This document shows, piece after piece, positions 44,308 to 52,501 of a stretch of DNA of 64,000 nt. The position numbers were made by a program, and so were the translations under genes. Under the pieces are notes generated by a model, which was not told the origin of the DNA, did not search any database, and saw only the letters and a program-made list of their open reading frames with translations. The DNA is from Ancylobacter aquaticus (GTDB lineage Bacteria; Pseudomonadota; Alphaproteobacteria; Rhizobiales; Xanthobacteraceae): the NCBI RefSeq assembly GCF_004339465.1, contig NZ_SMFY01000001.1, positions 868,001 through 932,000 of the forward strand. Reading direction: 5' to 3'. Position 1 is the first letter of the stretch; every line of letters starts with the position of its first letter.

Positions 44308-46500
44308 TCACATGAGGTGTTCCAGCCGGATCGGCAGGTCGCGCAGGCGTTGGCCGGTGGCATGGAACACGGCGTTGGAAATGGCGGCGGCGACGCCGAC
44401 CACGCCGATCTCCCCCACCCCCTTCACCCCGGCGCGGTTCACCAGCGGGTCCTCCTCCTCAACCATGAGGGCCTCGACATCGACGATGTCGGCATTCACC
44501 GGCAGGAGATAGTCGGCGAGGTTGGCGTTGATGTAGCTGCCGTTGCGGGGGTCGATCTCGGTGTGCTCGTGCAGGGCGGAACTGATGCCCCAGATCATGC
44601 CGCCGACCAACTGGCCATGGGCGGTGCGCGGGTTGATGATGCGGCCGGCGGCGAAGGCGCCCACCGCCCGGGGCACCCGGATTTCATGGGTGCGCGCGTG
44701 GACGCGGACCTCGACCAACTGCGCGCCGAGAGCAAACTGGACCCGGTCGGGCAGGTGGACGCCGCCCGAGGGGACGGCCTTGCCGCGATAAAGGCCGGCG
44801 ATGCTGTCCACGCCATGGGCACGGACTTCGGCCAATTCCTCGACCACCCCCCTGCCGGAGGCCTTCATTGCCGGCATGATTTCCGAGGGGGAGGCCCCCT
44901 CGATGCCAAGCCGGCGGCGGATGGCGTCGCAGGCGGCCATGATGGCGGGGGCGACGCTGGCGGTGGAGGAAGACCCGCCGGCGACCACGGCCGGGGGTAG
45001 GTCGGAATCGCCGAGCGACACCGTCACCTGCTCGAACGGCACGCCCAATTGCTCGGCGGCGACCTGCGCCATCATCGTGTACATGCCCTGGCCCAGTTCA
45101 TGGCCGGCGCTCGACACATGGACGCGCCCATCCGCGCTCAGCCGCACCCGGGCCGAGGCGTTGCCGGCATAGGCAGGATAAAAGGCGGTGGCGCAGCCCC
45201 AGCCGATACGCCAGTCGCCCTCGCGCATCGAACCCGGCGGCTTCGTCCGCTCCCCCCATCGGAACCGCGCCGCCGCCTCGTCGAAGCAGCGCATCAGCGA
45301 GCGGCTGGTATAGGGCAGGCCGCCAATCGGTTCGGTCCGGGTGTCGTTGATGCGGCGAAGCTCGATAGGGTCCATGTCGAGCGCAGTGGCGAGTTCGTCG
45401 AGTGCCGTCTCCAGCGCGAATCCATAGGGCACCTCGCCGGGACCGCGCATGAAGCCGGGCGTCGAGCGGTCGGCGGACACCGTGTTCACTCGCACCGAGA
45501 CGTTCGGGCAGGCATAAAGCCGGGCGGTCATCGAGGCCGCGCCCATGGCGACGGAATCGGCGCGCGAGGTCAGCTCCCATCCCTCCTGCCGCAGGGCGAC
45601 AAGGCGGCCGTCCCGAGTAGCGGCGAGCTGCACCCGGTGGCGTGTCTCGGCGCGATAGCCGGAGACGGTGAAGCCCTGCTCGCGTGTGGCCACCAGCTTG
45701 ACCGGCCGGCCGAGCCGCTTGGCCGCGATCGCCACGAGCGCCGTGCGCTGGGTGAGGAACCCCTTGGAACCGAAGGCGCCGCCGACATAAGGACTGACGA
45801 CGCGGATGCGTTCAGGTTCGATGCCAAGTTGCTCGGCCAGCCCGAACTTGACGTTGTTCACATATTGGCTCGGTTCATGGACTGTCAGCCGGTCGCCCTC
45901 CCACACGCACTGGGTGGCGAAGAGCTCGATCGGGTTCTGGTGCTGGGTGGGGGTGGAGTAGTCGGCGTCGATCCTGACCGGCGCAGCCGCATAGGCGACC
46001 TCGAAATTCCCGACCGCCAGATTCATCGGCTCCAGCGCCTGCGTGACGGCGCCCTCCGATCCCATGTCGGCGGAAGGCGCGGGGTGCGGGTGATAGGTCA
46101 CATTGATCCGGTTCGAGGCCTCGCGCGCGGCCTCGAATGTCTCGGCAACGACCATGGCGAGGGGCTGGCCCCAATAGGCGACCTCCGCCGAGCCGAGCGG
46201 GCGCACGGAATCGGAGATGTAGCCGCCTTGGTACATCGCCGGGGTCTGGCGGATATCCTCGCCGAGGGTCTCATGGGTCAGAATGTCGATGACGCCGGGA
46301 ACGGCGCGGGCCTGCGCGAGGTCGAAGGACCGGATAGTGCCCCGGCCGATCCGGCTCACATGGAGATAGGCGTGGGCGGTGCGGGGAAGCCTGACATCGC
46401 TGGGATAATGCGCCTCGCCCGTGACCTTGGCGCGCCCCTCATAGCGTTGGGGCGTCCGGTCTGACGCGGCATCGGGGGCGGGAGTGAGCGACTTGGTCAT
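44308..46500 (-). CDS. paoC: Aldehyde oxidoreductase molybdenum-binding subunit (PaoC-like)
   Basis: A 730-residue large subunit of the xanthine dehydrogenase family that binds molybdopterin cytosine dinucleotide and oxidises aldehydes or N-heterocycles. Motifs: GRAKVTGEAHYPSDV at the start, GGAFGSKGF, MRGPGEVPYGFALE, SAGHELGQGMYTMMAQ, and the catalytic Glu in KGVGEIG near residue 692. No signal peptide of its own; it would cross the membrane with the Tat-tagged small subunit. Its ATG overlaps the stop of the FAD subunit gene. The symbol is by resemblance to the E. coli PaoABC arrangement. Confidence 0.88.
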   Translation of the reverse strand: MTKSLTPAPDAASDRTPQRYEGRAKVTGEAHYPSDVRLPRTAHAYLHVSRIGRGTIRSFDLAQARAVPGVIDILTHETLGEDIRQTPAMYQGGYISDSVRPLGSAEVAYWGQPLAMVVAETFEAAREASNRINVTYHPHPAPSADMGSEGAVTQALEPMNLAVGNFEVAYAAAPVRIDADYSTPTQHQNPIELFATQCVWEGDRLTVHEPSQYVNNVKFGLAEQLGIEPERIRVVSPYVGGAFGSKGFLTQRTALVAIAAKRLGRPVKLVATREQGFTVSGYRAETRHRVQLAATRDGRLVALRQEGWELTSRADSVAMGAASMTARLYACPNVSVRVNTVSADRSTPGFMRGPGEVPYGFALETALDELATALDMDPIELRRINDTRTEPIGGLPYTSRSLMRCFDEAAARFRWGERTKPPGSMREGDWRIGWGCATAFYPAYAGNASARVRLSADGRVHVSSAGHELGQGMYTMMAQVAAEQLGVPFEQVTVSLGDSDLPPAVVAGGSSSTASVAPAIMAACDAIRRRLGIEGASPSEIMPAMKASGRGVVEELAEVRAHGVDSIAGLYRGKAVPSGGVHLPDRVQFALGAQLVEVRVHARTHEIRVPRAVGAFAAGRIINPRTAHGQLVGGMIWGISSALHEHTEIDPRNGSYINANLADYLLPVNADIVDVEALMVEEEDPLVNRAGVKGVGEIGVVGVAAAISNAVFHATGQRLRDLPIRLEHLM

Positions 46501-47516
46501 GGTGCGGGCTCCATCGAGGCGACCTGCAGCAGTGCGCGCACCAGCGTCGATTGACCGAGCGCGACCTTGAAGGCGTTGTGGGCATGGGGCGTGGCGTCGG
46601 CAAAGGCGGCTGCGGCGGCCGTGCGCGCGCTCTCATCGGACAGCGGGAGGCCCTGAAGCGCCGCTTCGGCCTCGCCCGCCCGCCACGGCACACTCGCCAC
46701 GCCGCCAAGCGCGATGCGCGCTTCCCGCACCGTGCCGCCGTCGATATCCAGCGCCACCGCGACGGAGGCGACTGCGAACTCATAGGATTGCCGGTCGCGT
46801 ATCTTCAGATACAGCGAGCGCCGCGCCCAGGGGGCTGCGGGAACGATGAACTCGGCGATGATCTCGCCCGGGTGCAGGTGCGTTTCCAGATGCGGGGTCG
46901 TGCCGGGTAGCCGATGAAGCGCGGCGAAGGGGAGCGTGCGGCTGCCGCGCGGCCCGACGACGACGATCGTGGCATCGAGGGCGAGGAGGGCCTGCGCGAA
47001 ATCGCCGGGATAGGTGGCGATGCAGTGCGCGCTGGTGCCGAGCACCGCATGGGCGCGATTGGCGCCCTCCAGCGCGGCGCAGCCACTCCCCGGCACCCGC
47101 TTGTTGCAGGCACCCCATGACGGGTCGCGGAAATAAGCGCAGCGCGTGCGCTGAAGCACATTGCCGCCAAGGCTGGCCATGTTGCGCAGCTGCGCGCTGG
47201 CGGCGAGCGACAGGCTCTGCGCGATTACCGGAACGTGGGCGATGATGTCGGGATGGGCCGCGACCTCCGCCATGCTGGCGAAGGCCCCCAGCTGGAAGCT
47301 GGCACCGTCCCGTCTGATGTACCCGAACTCCTGGCGCAGCGCGGTCAGGTCGATCACCCGGCTCGGCTGCATGACCTCCAGCTTCATCAGATCCAGCACC
47401 GTCGTGCCGCCGGCGAGGAAAGTGGCGGAGGCGTGCGGGTCGGCGGCGAGAACGTCGCGCATTTCAACCACGGCCTCGACCATTGAGGGAGGGCGCGAAT
47501 AGTGGAAGGGGCGCAT
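46497..47516 (-). CDS. paoB: Aldehyde oxidoreductase FAD-binding subunit (PaoB-like)
   Basis: A 339-residue FAD subunit. FAD motifs are FLAGGTTVLDLMKL and ASLGGNVLQRTRC. Between about residues 126 and 148 a Cys-rich insert (TRCAYFRDPSWGACNKR and VPGSGCAALEG) corresponds to the extra [4Fe-4S] cluster site of PaoB. The C-terminal CO-dehydrogenase-type domain ends with ALGQSTLVRALL. ATG 47516 starts 2 bp after the paoA stop; the longer upstream frame lies within paoA and is not real. Confidence 0.9.
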   Translation of the reverse strand: MRPFHYSRPPSMVEAVVEMRDVLAADPHASATFLAGGTTVLDLMKLEVMQPSRVIDLTALRQEFGYIRRDGASFQLGAFASMAEVAAHPDIIAHVPVIAQSLSLAASAQLRNMASLGGNVLQRTRCAYFRDPSWGACNKRVPGSGCAALEGANRAHAVLGTSAHCIATYPGDFAQALLALDATIVVVGPRGSRTLPFAALHRLPGTTPHLETHLHPGEIIAEFIVPAAPWARRSLYLKIRDRQSYEFAVASVAVALDIDGGTVREARIALGGVASVPWRAGEAEAALQGLPLSDESARTAAAAAFADATPHAHNAFKVALGQSTLVRALLQVASMEPAP

Positions 47517-47518
47517 GG

Positions 47519-48136
47519 TCAGCCCCCTTTCATCTGATCGCGGGCCTCGATCACGGCGGCCACGATGTTGGGATAGGCGGCGCAGCGGCAGATATTGCCG
47601 CTCATATATTCGCGGATGTCCGTCGGTGTTTCGGCATGGCCCTCCCACACGCAGCCGATGGCCGAGAGGATCTGCCCCGGCGTGCAGTAGCCGCACTGGA
47701 AGGCGTCGTGATCGATGAAGGCCTGCTGCATCGGATGCAGCGCGCCATCCGGGCCCGCCACGCCTTCGATCGTCGCCACCTCGCTCTGCTGATTGGCCAC
47801 GGCGAGGGAGAGGCAGGAAAGCGTGCGCCGGCCGTCGAGAAGGACGGTGCAGGCGCCGCATTGCCCGTGGTCGCACCCCTTCTTCGATCCGGTGAGCCCG
47901 ATGTGCTCGCGCAGCGCGTCGAGCAGGGAGGTGCGGGCGTCGATCTCCAGCGCGTGGCGGCGGCCGTTCACCCTCAGGGCGACGCGAACGGGCGCGGGGC
48001 CTTCAGGCGCCGGCGGTGTCGCCTGCGCCCCGGCCTCGCCGGGCAGCAATGGGAGGGCGCCCGTGAGAGCCGACCCGATGAGAAAACGGCGGCGATTGCT
48101 GGAATGGCCGTCCGTTCCGTCTCTTGGCTTATCCAT
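47519..48136 (-). CDS. paoA: Aldehyde oxidoreductase [2Fe-2S] subunit (PaoA-like), Tat signal
   Basis: A 205-residue small subunit with two [2Fe-2S] clusters. The twin-arginine signal NRRRFLIGSALTGAL (residues 14-28) targets the folded complex to the periplasm. Plant-type ferredoxin cluster ligands are in GCDHGQCGACTVLLDG and LSCLSLA; the second cluster is in QCGYCTPGQIL and NICRCAAYPN. First of the three-gene operon. No paoD/xdhC chaperone gene is in the window. Confidence 0.93.
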   Translation of the reverse strand: MDKPRDGTDGHSSNRRRFLIGSALTGALPLLPGEAGAQATPPAPEGPAPVRVALRVNGRRHALEIDARTSLLDALREHIGLTGSKKGCDHGQCGACTVLLDGRRTLSCLSLAVANQQSEVATIEGVAGPDGALHPMQQAFIDHDAFQCGYCTPGQILSAIGCVWEGHAETPTDIREYMSGNICRCAAYPNIVAAVIEARDQMKGG

Positions 48137-48351
48137 CGCTTATCCAGACATGAAGCTGTGCGCCAGGCTCGATCCCCTTTGCGCCGGCTGATGGCCCGCG
48201 CGCGGCCGAAGCAGGGATCGTCGCCTTGAGGGCGGCCGGGGTCGCGTTGACTGGCCCAACATCACCATGCCGTTGCGGCAGAGGGATATGCAGATCCGAT
48301 CAGAGTGCGGCCCGATTCGCTCAATCGGGGCACGCGGGCGGCCCGGTGGGG

Positions 48352-49248
48352 TCAGCGCAGTCTTGCGGCCAGAAAGTCCACGAAGACGCGAACCCGCGCC
48401 GGCATGTTCGCGCCACCGACGAACACGGCATGGATCGGCTCGACATCGCCGGGATTGAACGGCTCCAGCAACGGCACGAGACGGCCGGCGGCGAGGTCAT
48501 CGACGACCCCGAAATTGCCGACCCGGGCAATCCCCACCCCGTCCGCCGCGAGCTGTCCCAGCGTCTCGCCATTATTGGCCTCGATGGTCCCGGTCACGGT
48601 CATCGCATAGTCGCGCCCGTCGCGGCGGAACGGCCATACCGGCTCGGCGCGGCGGAAATTGAAGTTCAGGCAGTTGTGCCGGAGCAGGTCCTCGGGCACC
48701 TGCGGCGTGCCGTGCCGCTGGAGATAGCTCGGCGAGGCCACGACGGCCCGACCGTTCTCGCCGAGCCGTCGCGCGGTCAACGCACTGTCCGCCAACGGCC
48801 CGAACCGGATCGCCACATCCGCCTGTCCCGCCGCCACGTCGACGACGGCATCGGTCAGGCTGATATCGATGAGAATATGCGGGTAGCGACGCACGAAATC
48901 GCCCAGAAGCGGCACGATGCATAGCCGGCCATGCGAGAACGCCGCGCTGACCCGCAGCCTTCCGCGCGGGGCGCCCTGGTCGGCGATCACCCGCTCCGCC
49001 TCGTCGAGATCGGCCAGAATGCGCCGGGCGGCGGCGAGATAGCTCTGCCCCTCCGCCGTGAGGGTGAGCGCGCGGGTGGTGCGGATCAGCAGCCGCACGC
49101 CGAGGCGTGCCTCGATGCGGTCGATGGTCCGGCTGACCGCCGAAGGAGTGAGGCCCAGCACGCGGCCGGCGGCGGAGAAACTGCCGGTGCGCGCAACCGT
49201 CGAGAAGACGTCGAGTTCCCGCGCGCGGTCGGTGCCCTCCATAGCCAT
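48352..49248 (-). CDS. LysR family transcriptional regulator
   Basis: A 298-residue LysR regulator. The HTH is VFSTVARTGSFSAAGRVLGL with SAVSRTIDRIEARLGVRLL; the effector domain has GRLRVSAAFSHGR and RHNCLNFNFRRAEPVWPF, typical of the LysR subgroup found next to aldo/keto reductase and transporter genes. It is divergent from the aldo/keto reductase-MFS pair, its likely targets. The 215 bp between it and paoA hold no clear feature. Confidence 0.93.
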   Translation of the reverse strand: MAMEGTDRARELDVFSTVARTGSFSAAGRVLGLTPSAVSRTIDRIEARLGVRLLIRTTRALTLTAEGQSYLAAARRILADLDEAERVIADQGAPRGRLRVSAAFSHGRLCIVPLLGDFVRRYPHILIDISLTDAVVDVAAGQADVAIRFGPLADSALTARRLGENGRAVVASPSYLQRHGTPQVPEDLLRHNCLNFNFRRAEPVWPFRRDGRDYAMTVTGTIEANNGETLGQLAADGVGIARVGNFGVVDDLAAGRLVPLLEPFNPGDVEPIHAVFVGGANMPARVRVFVDFLAARLR

Positions 49249-49352
49249 CTTTGCGTTCCATTCAAAAATGCTTGGCCTGCACGAGGCCTACTCCCGCAAG
49301 AGGCAGCCGTCCATCTGTGCGAGGAAACATGATCGCGCTTTTGGAGGCCATC

Positions 49353-50387
49353 TTGGAATACAGGCAGTTGGGATCGTCGGGCCTGCGGGTGCCCGTTCTC
49401 AGTTTCGGTGCAGGAACGTTTGGCGGTACGGGACCGCTGTTTGGCGCCTGGGGTCAGAGCGACGCCAATGAGGCGCGCCGTCTGGTCGATATTTGCCTGG
49501 AGGCCGGGGTCAACCTGTTCGACACGGCGGATGTCTATTCCGACGGTGCCTCGGAGCGGGTGCTGGGCGAGGCCATCAAGGGCCGTCGCGACGCGGTGCT
49601 GATTTCCACCAAGACCGGCCTGCCGACCGGCGAGGGGCCCGGCGACTGGGGTGTCTCGCGCAGCCGGCTGATCCGCCAGGTGGAGGCGGCGCTGCGCCGG
49701 CTCGGCACCGACTATATCGACCTGCTGCAGCTTCACGCATTCGATGCGTCGACCCCGGCGGAGGAACTGCTCGCCACGCTGGAGACCCTCGTTGCGTCGG
49801 GCAAGGTCCGCTACACCGGCGTGTCGAATTATCCGGGCTGGCAATTGATGAAGTCGCTGGCGGCGGCGGATCGCGACGGGCGCCCGCGTTTTGTCGCGCA
49901 TCAGGTGTACTACTCGCTGGTCGGCCGGGCCTATGAGGCCGATCTGATGCCGCTCGGCGCGGACCAGGGTGTCGGCGCGCTGGTGTGGAGCCCGCTGGGC
50001 TGGGGCCGGCTGACCGGAAAAATCCGGCGCGGCGCGCCTATTCCCGAGGGCAGCCGCCTGCACGAGACCGCCGCCTTCGCCCCGCCGGTGGAGGACGCGC
50101 ACCTCTACCGCGTGGTCGATGCGCTGGACGCGGTCGCCGGGGAAACTGGAAAGAGCGTGCCGCAGATCGCGATCAACTGGCTGCTGCAACGCCCGACGGT
50201 CGCCTCCATCATCATCGGCGCGCGCAACGAGGAACAGCTGCGCCAGAATCTTGGCGCCATCGGCTGGTCGCTCACCCCCGCGCAGATGGCGGCCCTGGAT
50301 GCCGCCAGTGATGTGCTGCCGCCTTATCCCCACACGCCCTATCGCCAGCAGGAAGGGTTCGCCCGCCTGAATCCGCCGCTCGTCTGA
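49353..50387 (+). CDS. Aldo/keto reductase
   Basis: A reductase of about 344 residues. Catalytic residues: FDTADVY (Asp, Tyr), ISTKTGLPTG (Lys) and LLQLHAFDA (His); the NADPH loop is SIIIGARNEEQLRQNL. The start is judged to be TTG 49353, because GGAGG lies five bases ahead and the family N-terminus (EYRQLGSSGLRVPVLSFG) begins there; ATG 49329, eight codons earlier, also has a GAGG and cannot be excluded. Followed 15 bp later by an MFS gene on the same strand. Confidence 0.9.
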   Translation: MEYRQLGSSGLRVPVLSFGAGTFGGTGPLFGAWGQSDANEARRLVDICLEAGVNLFDTADVYSDGASERVLGEAIKGRRDAVLISTKTGLPTGEGPGDWGVSRSRLIRQVEAALRRLGTDYIDLLQLHAFDASTPAEELLATLETLVASGKVRYTGVSNYPGWQLMKSLAAADRDGRPRFVAHQVYYSLVGRAYEADLMPLGADQGVGALVWSPLGWGRLTGKIRRGAPIPEGSRLHETAAFAPPVEDAHLYRVVDALDAVAGETGKSVPQIAINWLLQRPTVASIIIGARNEEQLRQNLGAIGWSLTPAQMAALDAASDVLPPYPHTPYRQQEGFARLNPPLV

Positions 50388-50402
50388 ACCGGAAGCCTCG
50401 TC

Positions 50403-51572
50403 ATGAAACTGAACCCTCCGCTTCTCGCGCTGGCGGCCGGCGCCTTCGGCATCGGCGTCACCGAGTTCGCGCCCATGGGGCTGCTGCCAGTGATCGCCAA
50501 CGATCTCGGCGTCTCCATCCCGAGCGCCGGCCTGCTGATCAGCGCCTACGCTCTCGGCGTCATGCTGGGTGCGCCGCTGATGACGCTCACCACCGGCCGG
50601 GTGCCGCGCCGGGCCTTGCTCATCGGCCTGATGGCGATCTTCACCCTTGGCAATTTGATGGCGGCGCTGTCGACCAGCTATGAGATGCTGCTGGCGGCGC
50701 GGCTGGTGACGTCGCTCAACCATGGCGCCTTCTTCGGCGTCGGTTCACTCGTGGCGGCCAGCCTCGTGCCGGAAAACCGGCGCGCCGGCGCCGTGGCGGC
50801 GATGTTCATGGGCCTCACCATCGCCAATGTCGTCGGCGTGCCGCTGGCGACCTGGGCTGGCGATGTGGTCGGCTGGCGCGCCGCCTTCTGGGGCATCGCC
50901 GTGCTCGGCCTCATTGCGATGGCGGCGCTGCGCGCAACGCTGCCGGATGTGGCGGCCGATACCGGCGGGGACATGGTGTCCGAGCTGAAGGTGCTGGGCC
51001 GCGGGCCGGTGCTGCTGGCGCTCGCGCTGACCGTTATCAGTTCAACCGCCATGTTCACCGTCTTCACCTATATCGCGCCGATTCTGCAGCAGGAGACCGG
51101 CGCGTCGATCGGCTTCGTCACGGCGATGCTGGTGACCTACGGCGTCGGCCTCACCGTCGGCAACTGGCTGGGCGGCCGCTTCGCCGACCGTTCGGTCGAC
51201 CGCACGCTGATCGTCACGCTGGCGGCGTTGACCTTGCTTCTCGTCGGGTTCGTGCTGGCGATGCCGTTCGCCGTGCCGACCGTGGTGGTGATCTTCCTCT
51301 GGGGCGTGGCGAGCTTCGCGCTCGTGCCGCCCTTGCAGATGCGGGTGATGGAAGCCGCCTCGGACGCGCCGAACCTTGCCTCGGCGGTGAATATCGGCGC
51401 CTTCAACCTCGGCAATGCCATCGGCGCGGCGCTGGGCGGCGCGGTGATCGCTGGCGGGCTGGGCTATCCCGCCGTGGCGCTGGCCGGTGCGGCGGCGGCG
51501 GCCTCCGGCCTCGCGCTGGTGCTGGCAATGGTTCGGCGCCGCCGGACTGTCATGGCCTGCGGGCTGCCCTGA
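50403..51572 (+). CDS. MFS transporter (AraJ/YdhP-like)
   Basis: A 389-residue, 12-helix major facilitator protein, probably a drug or sugar effluxer. Hallmarks: GVTEFAPMGLLPVIANDLGV at helix 1, APLMTLTTGRVPRRALL in the loop between helices 2 and 3, and GWRAAFWGIAVLG in the middle. The last ten residues (RRRTVMACGLP) overlap the 3' end of a truncated integrase gene on the other strand, so the C-terminus may have been altered at an element boundary. Confidence 0.9.
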   Translation: MKLNPPLLALAAGAFGIGVTEFAPMGLLPVIANDLGVSIPSAGLLISAYALGVMLGAPLMTLTTGRVPRRALLIGLMAIFTLGNLMAALSTSYEMLLAARLVTSLNHGAFFGVGSLVAASLVPENRRAGAVAAMFMGLTIANVVGVPLATWAGDVVGWRAAFWGIAVLGLIAMAALRATLPDVAADTGGDMVSELKVLGRGPVLLALALTVISSTAMFTVFTYIAPILQQETGASIGFVTAMLVTYGVGLTVGNWLGGRFADRSVDRTLIVTLAALTLLLVGFVLAMPFAVPTVVVIFLWGVASFALVPPLQMRVMEAASDAPNLASAVNIGAFNLGNAIGAALGGAVIAGGLGYPAVALAGAAAAASGLALVLAMVRRRRTVMACGLP

Positions 51573-52287
51573 CCGGAGCCACCGGCTGGGCTGTCGGTGC
51601 GTACGGTGCTCCGAACCTGTCGGCTTTGGGGTCGGGGCTGTAGTCGCCGCCTGCGTTATTGGAGAGCCGGACGGTCGCCTGATTGTAGGCGAGGCCGACT
51701 TGGAAGAGCAGTTCAGCGCGGCTCTTCTCGTCGACGACAAGGCCGTTGCGGGCGAGAACCTGATCGGCAACCACTCCGAAACGCTGCTCCAGGGCGCGCA
51801 GCCGCCGCTCCTCCTTCGTCTCGATGCGGAGAGGCCAGTCCCGTCCGAGGGGCTGACCGGCCAACGCCGTGGCGTTCACGATCATGGCCACGTCCCACGG
51901 CTCGATGGGGCCAGGATCGTCCTCATGCTTTTCCACAAGCATCCGGTAGGCCTCCCCAGCCAGCGCAAGGGTCTGCTTGTGTGTCAGGGTGGTGAGGGTG
52001 CCGCTTCTGAGGGCGCTGAATACCCGCTCCAGGTGCGCCACCGCGACGGCCTGCCGCTGTTTGGCTTCCGTGGGCTCCGATGTGCCCAAAGAAAAGCGGA
52101 TGGACTGGGTCTTCTCGCTGACCTTGATGGAGACGAAGGCGTCCCCACGGGGCACCTCAAGGGTCATTCCCGCGAGGCGGGTCTTGAGGTCCTTGGGGAT
52201 GCGCAGGACAAACTGAGGATTTCGGGTGTCGCTGCGACGCACCGGACGAACCAGCCGGAAGAGCATTGTTACACGGTCCTGTATCAC
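51550..52287 (-). pseudogene. Truncated DUF6538-type phage integrase
   Basis: A 245-codon frame that matches only the N-terminal half of integrases with a DUF6538 domain: NPQFVLRIPKDLKTRL and IRFSLGTSEPTEAKQRQAVA, then a helical middle and the linker-like GGDYSPDPKADRFGAP. The catalytic tyrosine-recombinase domain (Arg, HxxR, Tyr) is absent; the frame ends inside the 3' end of the MFS gene. Full-length relatives are much longer. It is therefore a remnant of an earlier element just outside the left end of the present island. Confidence 0.75.
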
Positions 52288-52353
52288 GGGCCGGTAAGCG
52301 CAACTCTCTGATGGGGCTCAACTTCTTGCGCCATAAGGGCAAGAGGAGAGCAG

Positions 52354-52374
52354 TGGTGCCAGGAGAGGACTCGA
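52354..52374. repeat. attL: displaced tRNA-Leu 3' end copy
   Basis: Twenty-one bases that match 60142-60163 except for one missing C in the CCC run (GGTGCCAGGAGAGGACTCGA here). Same orientation as the tRNA copy. The single-base loss suggests the left site has drifted since integration. Confidence 0.8.
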
Positions 52375-52427
52375 CTGAAACGAGTAATGCCTTGGAGAAT
52401 AACGAAAAAATTCAGGAAATTTTAGTA

Positions 52428-52450
52428 GATGCCCCCAAAAATACCCCCAA
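52428..52450. repeat. Left arm-type integrase site candidate
   Basis: Two CCCCC blocks around an A-rich centre (GCCCCCAAAAATACCCCC core). It matches 60008-60030 in 22 of 23 bases, same orientation. Such repeats just inside both ends suit arm sites bound by the integrase N-terminal domain. The surrounding 52375-52501 is AT-rich. Confidence 0.65.
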
Positions 52451-52501
52451 GCGATTGACCCTTCCTCGATAATCTTGAGCGGCAGTCAGTCAATGCGGGC
52501 T

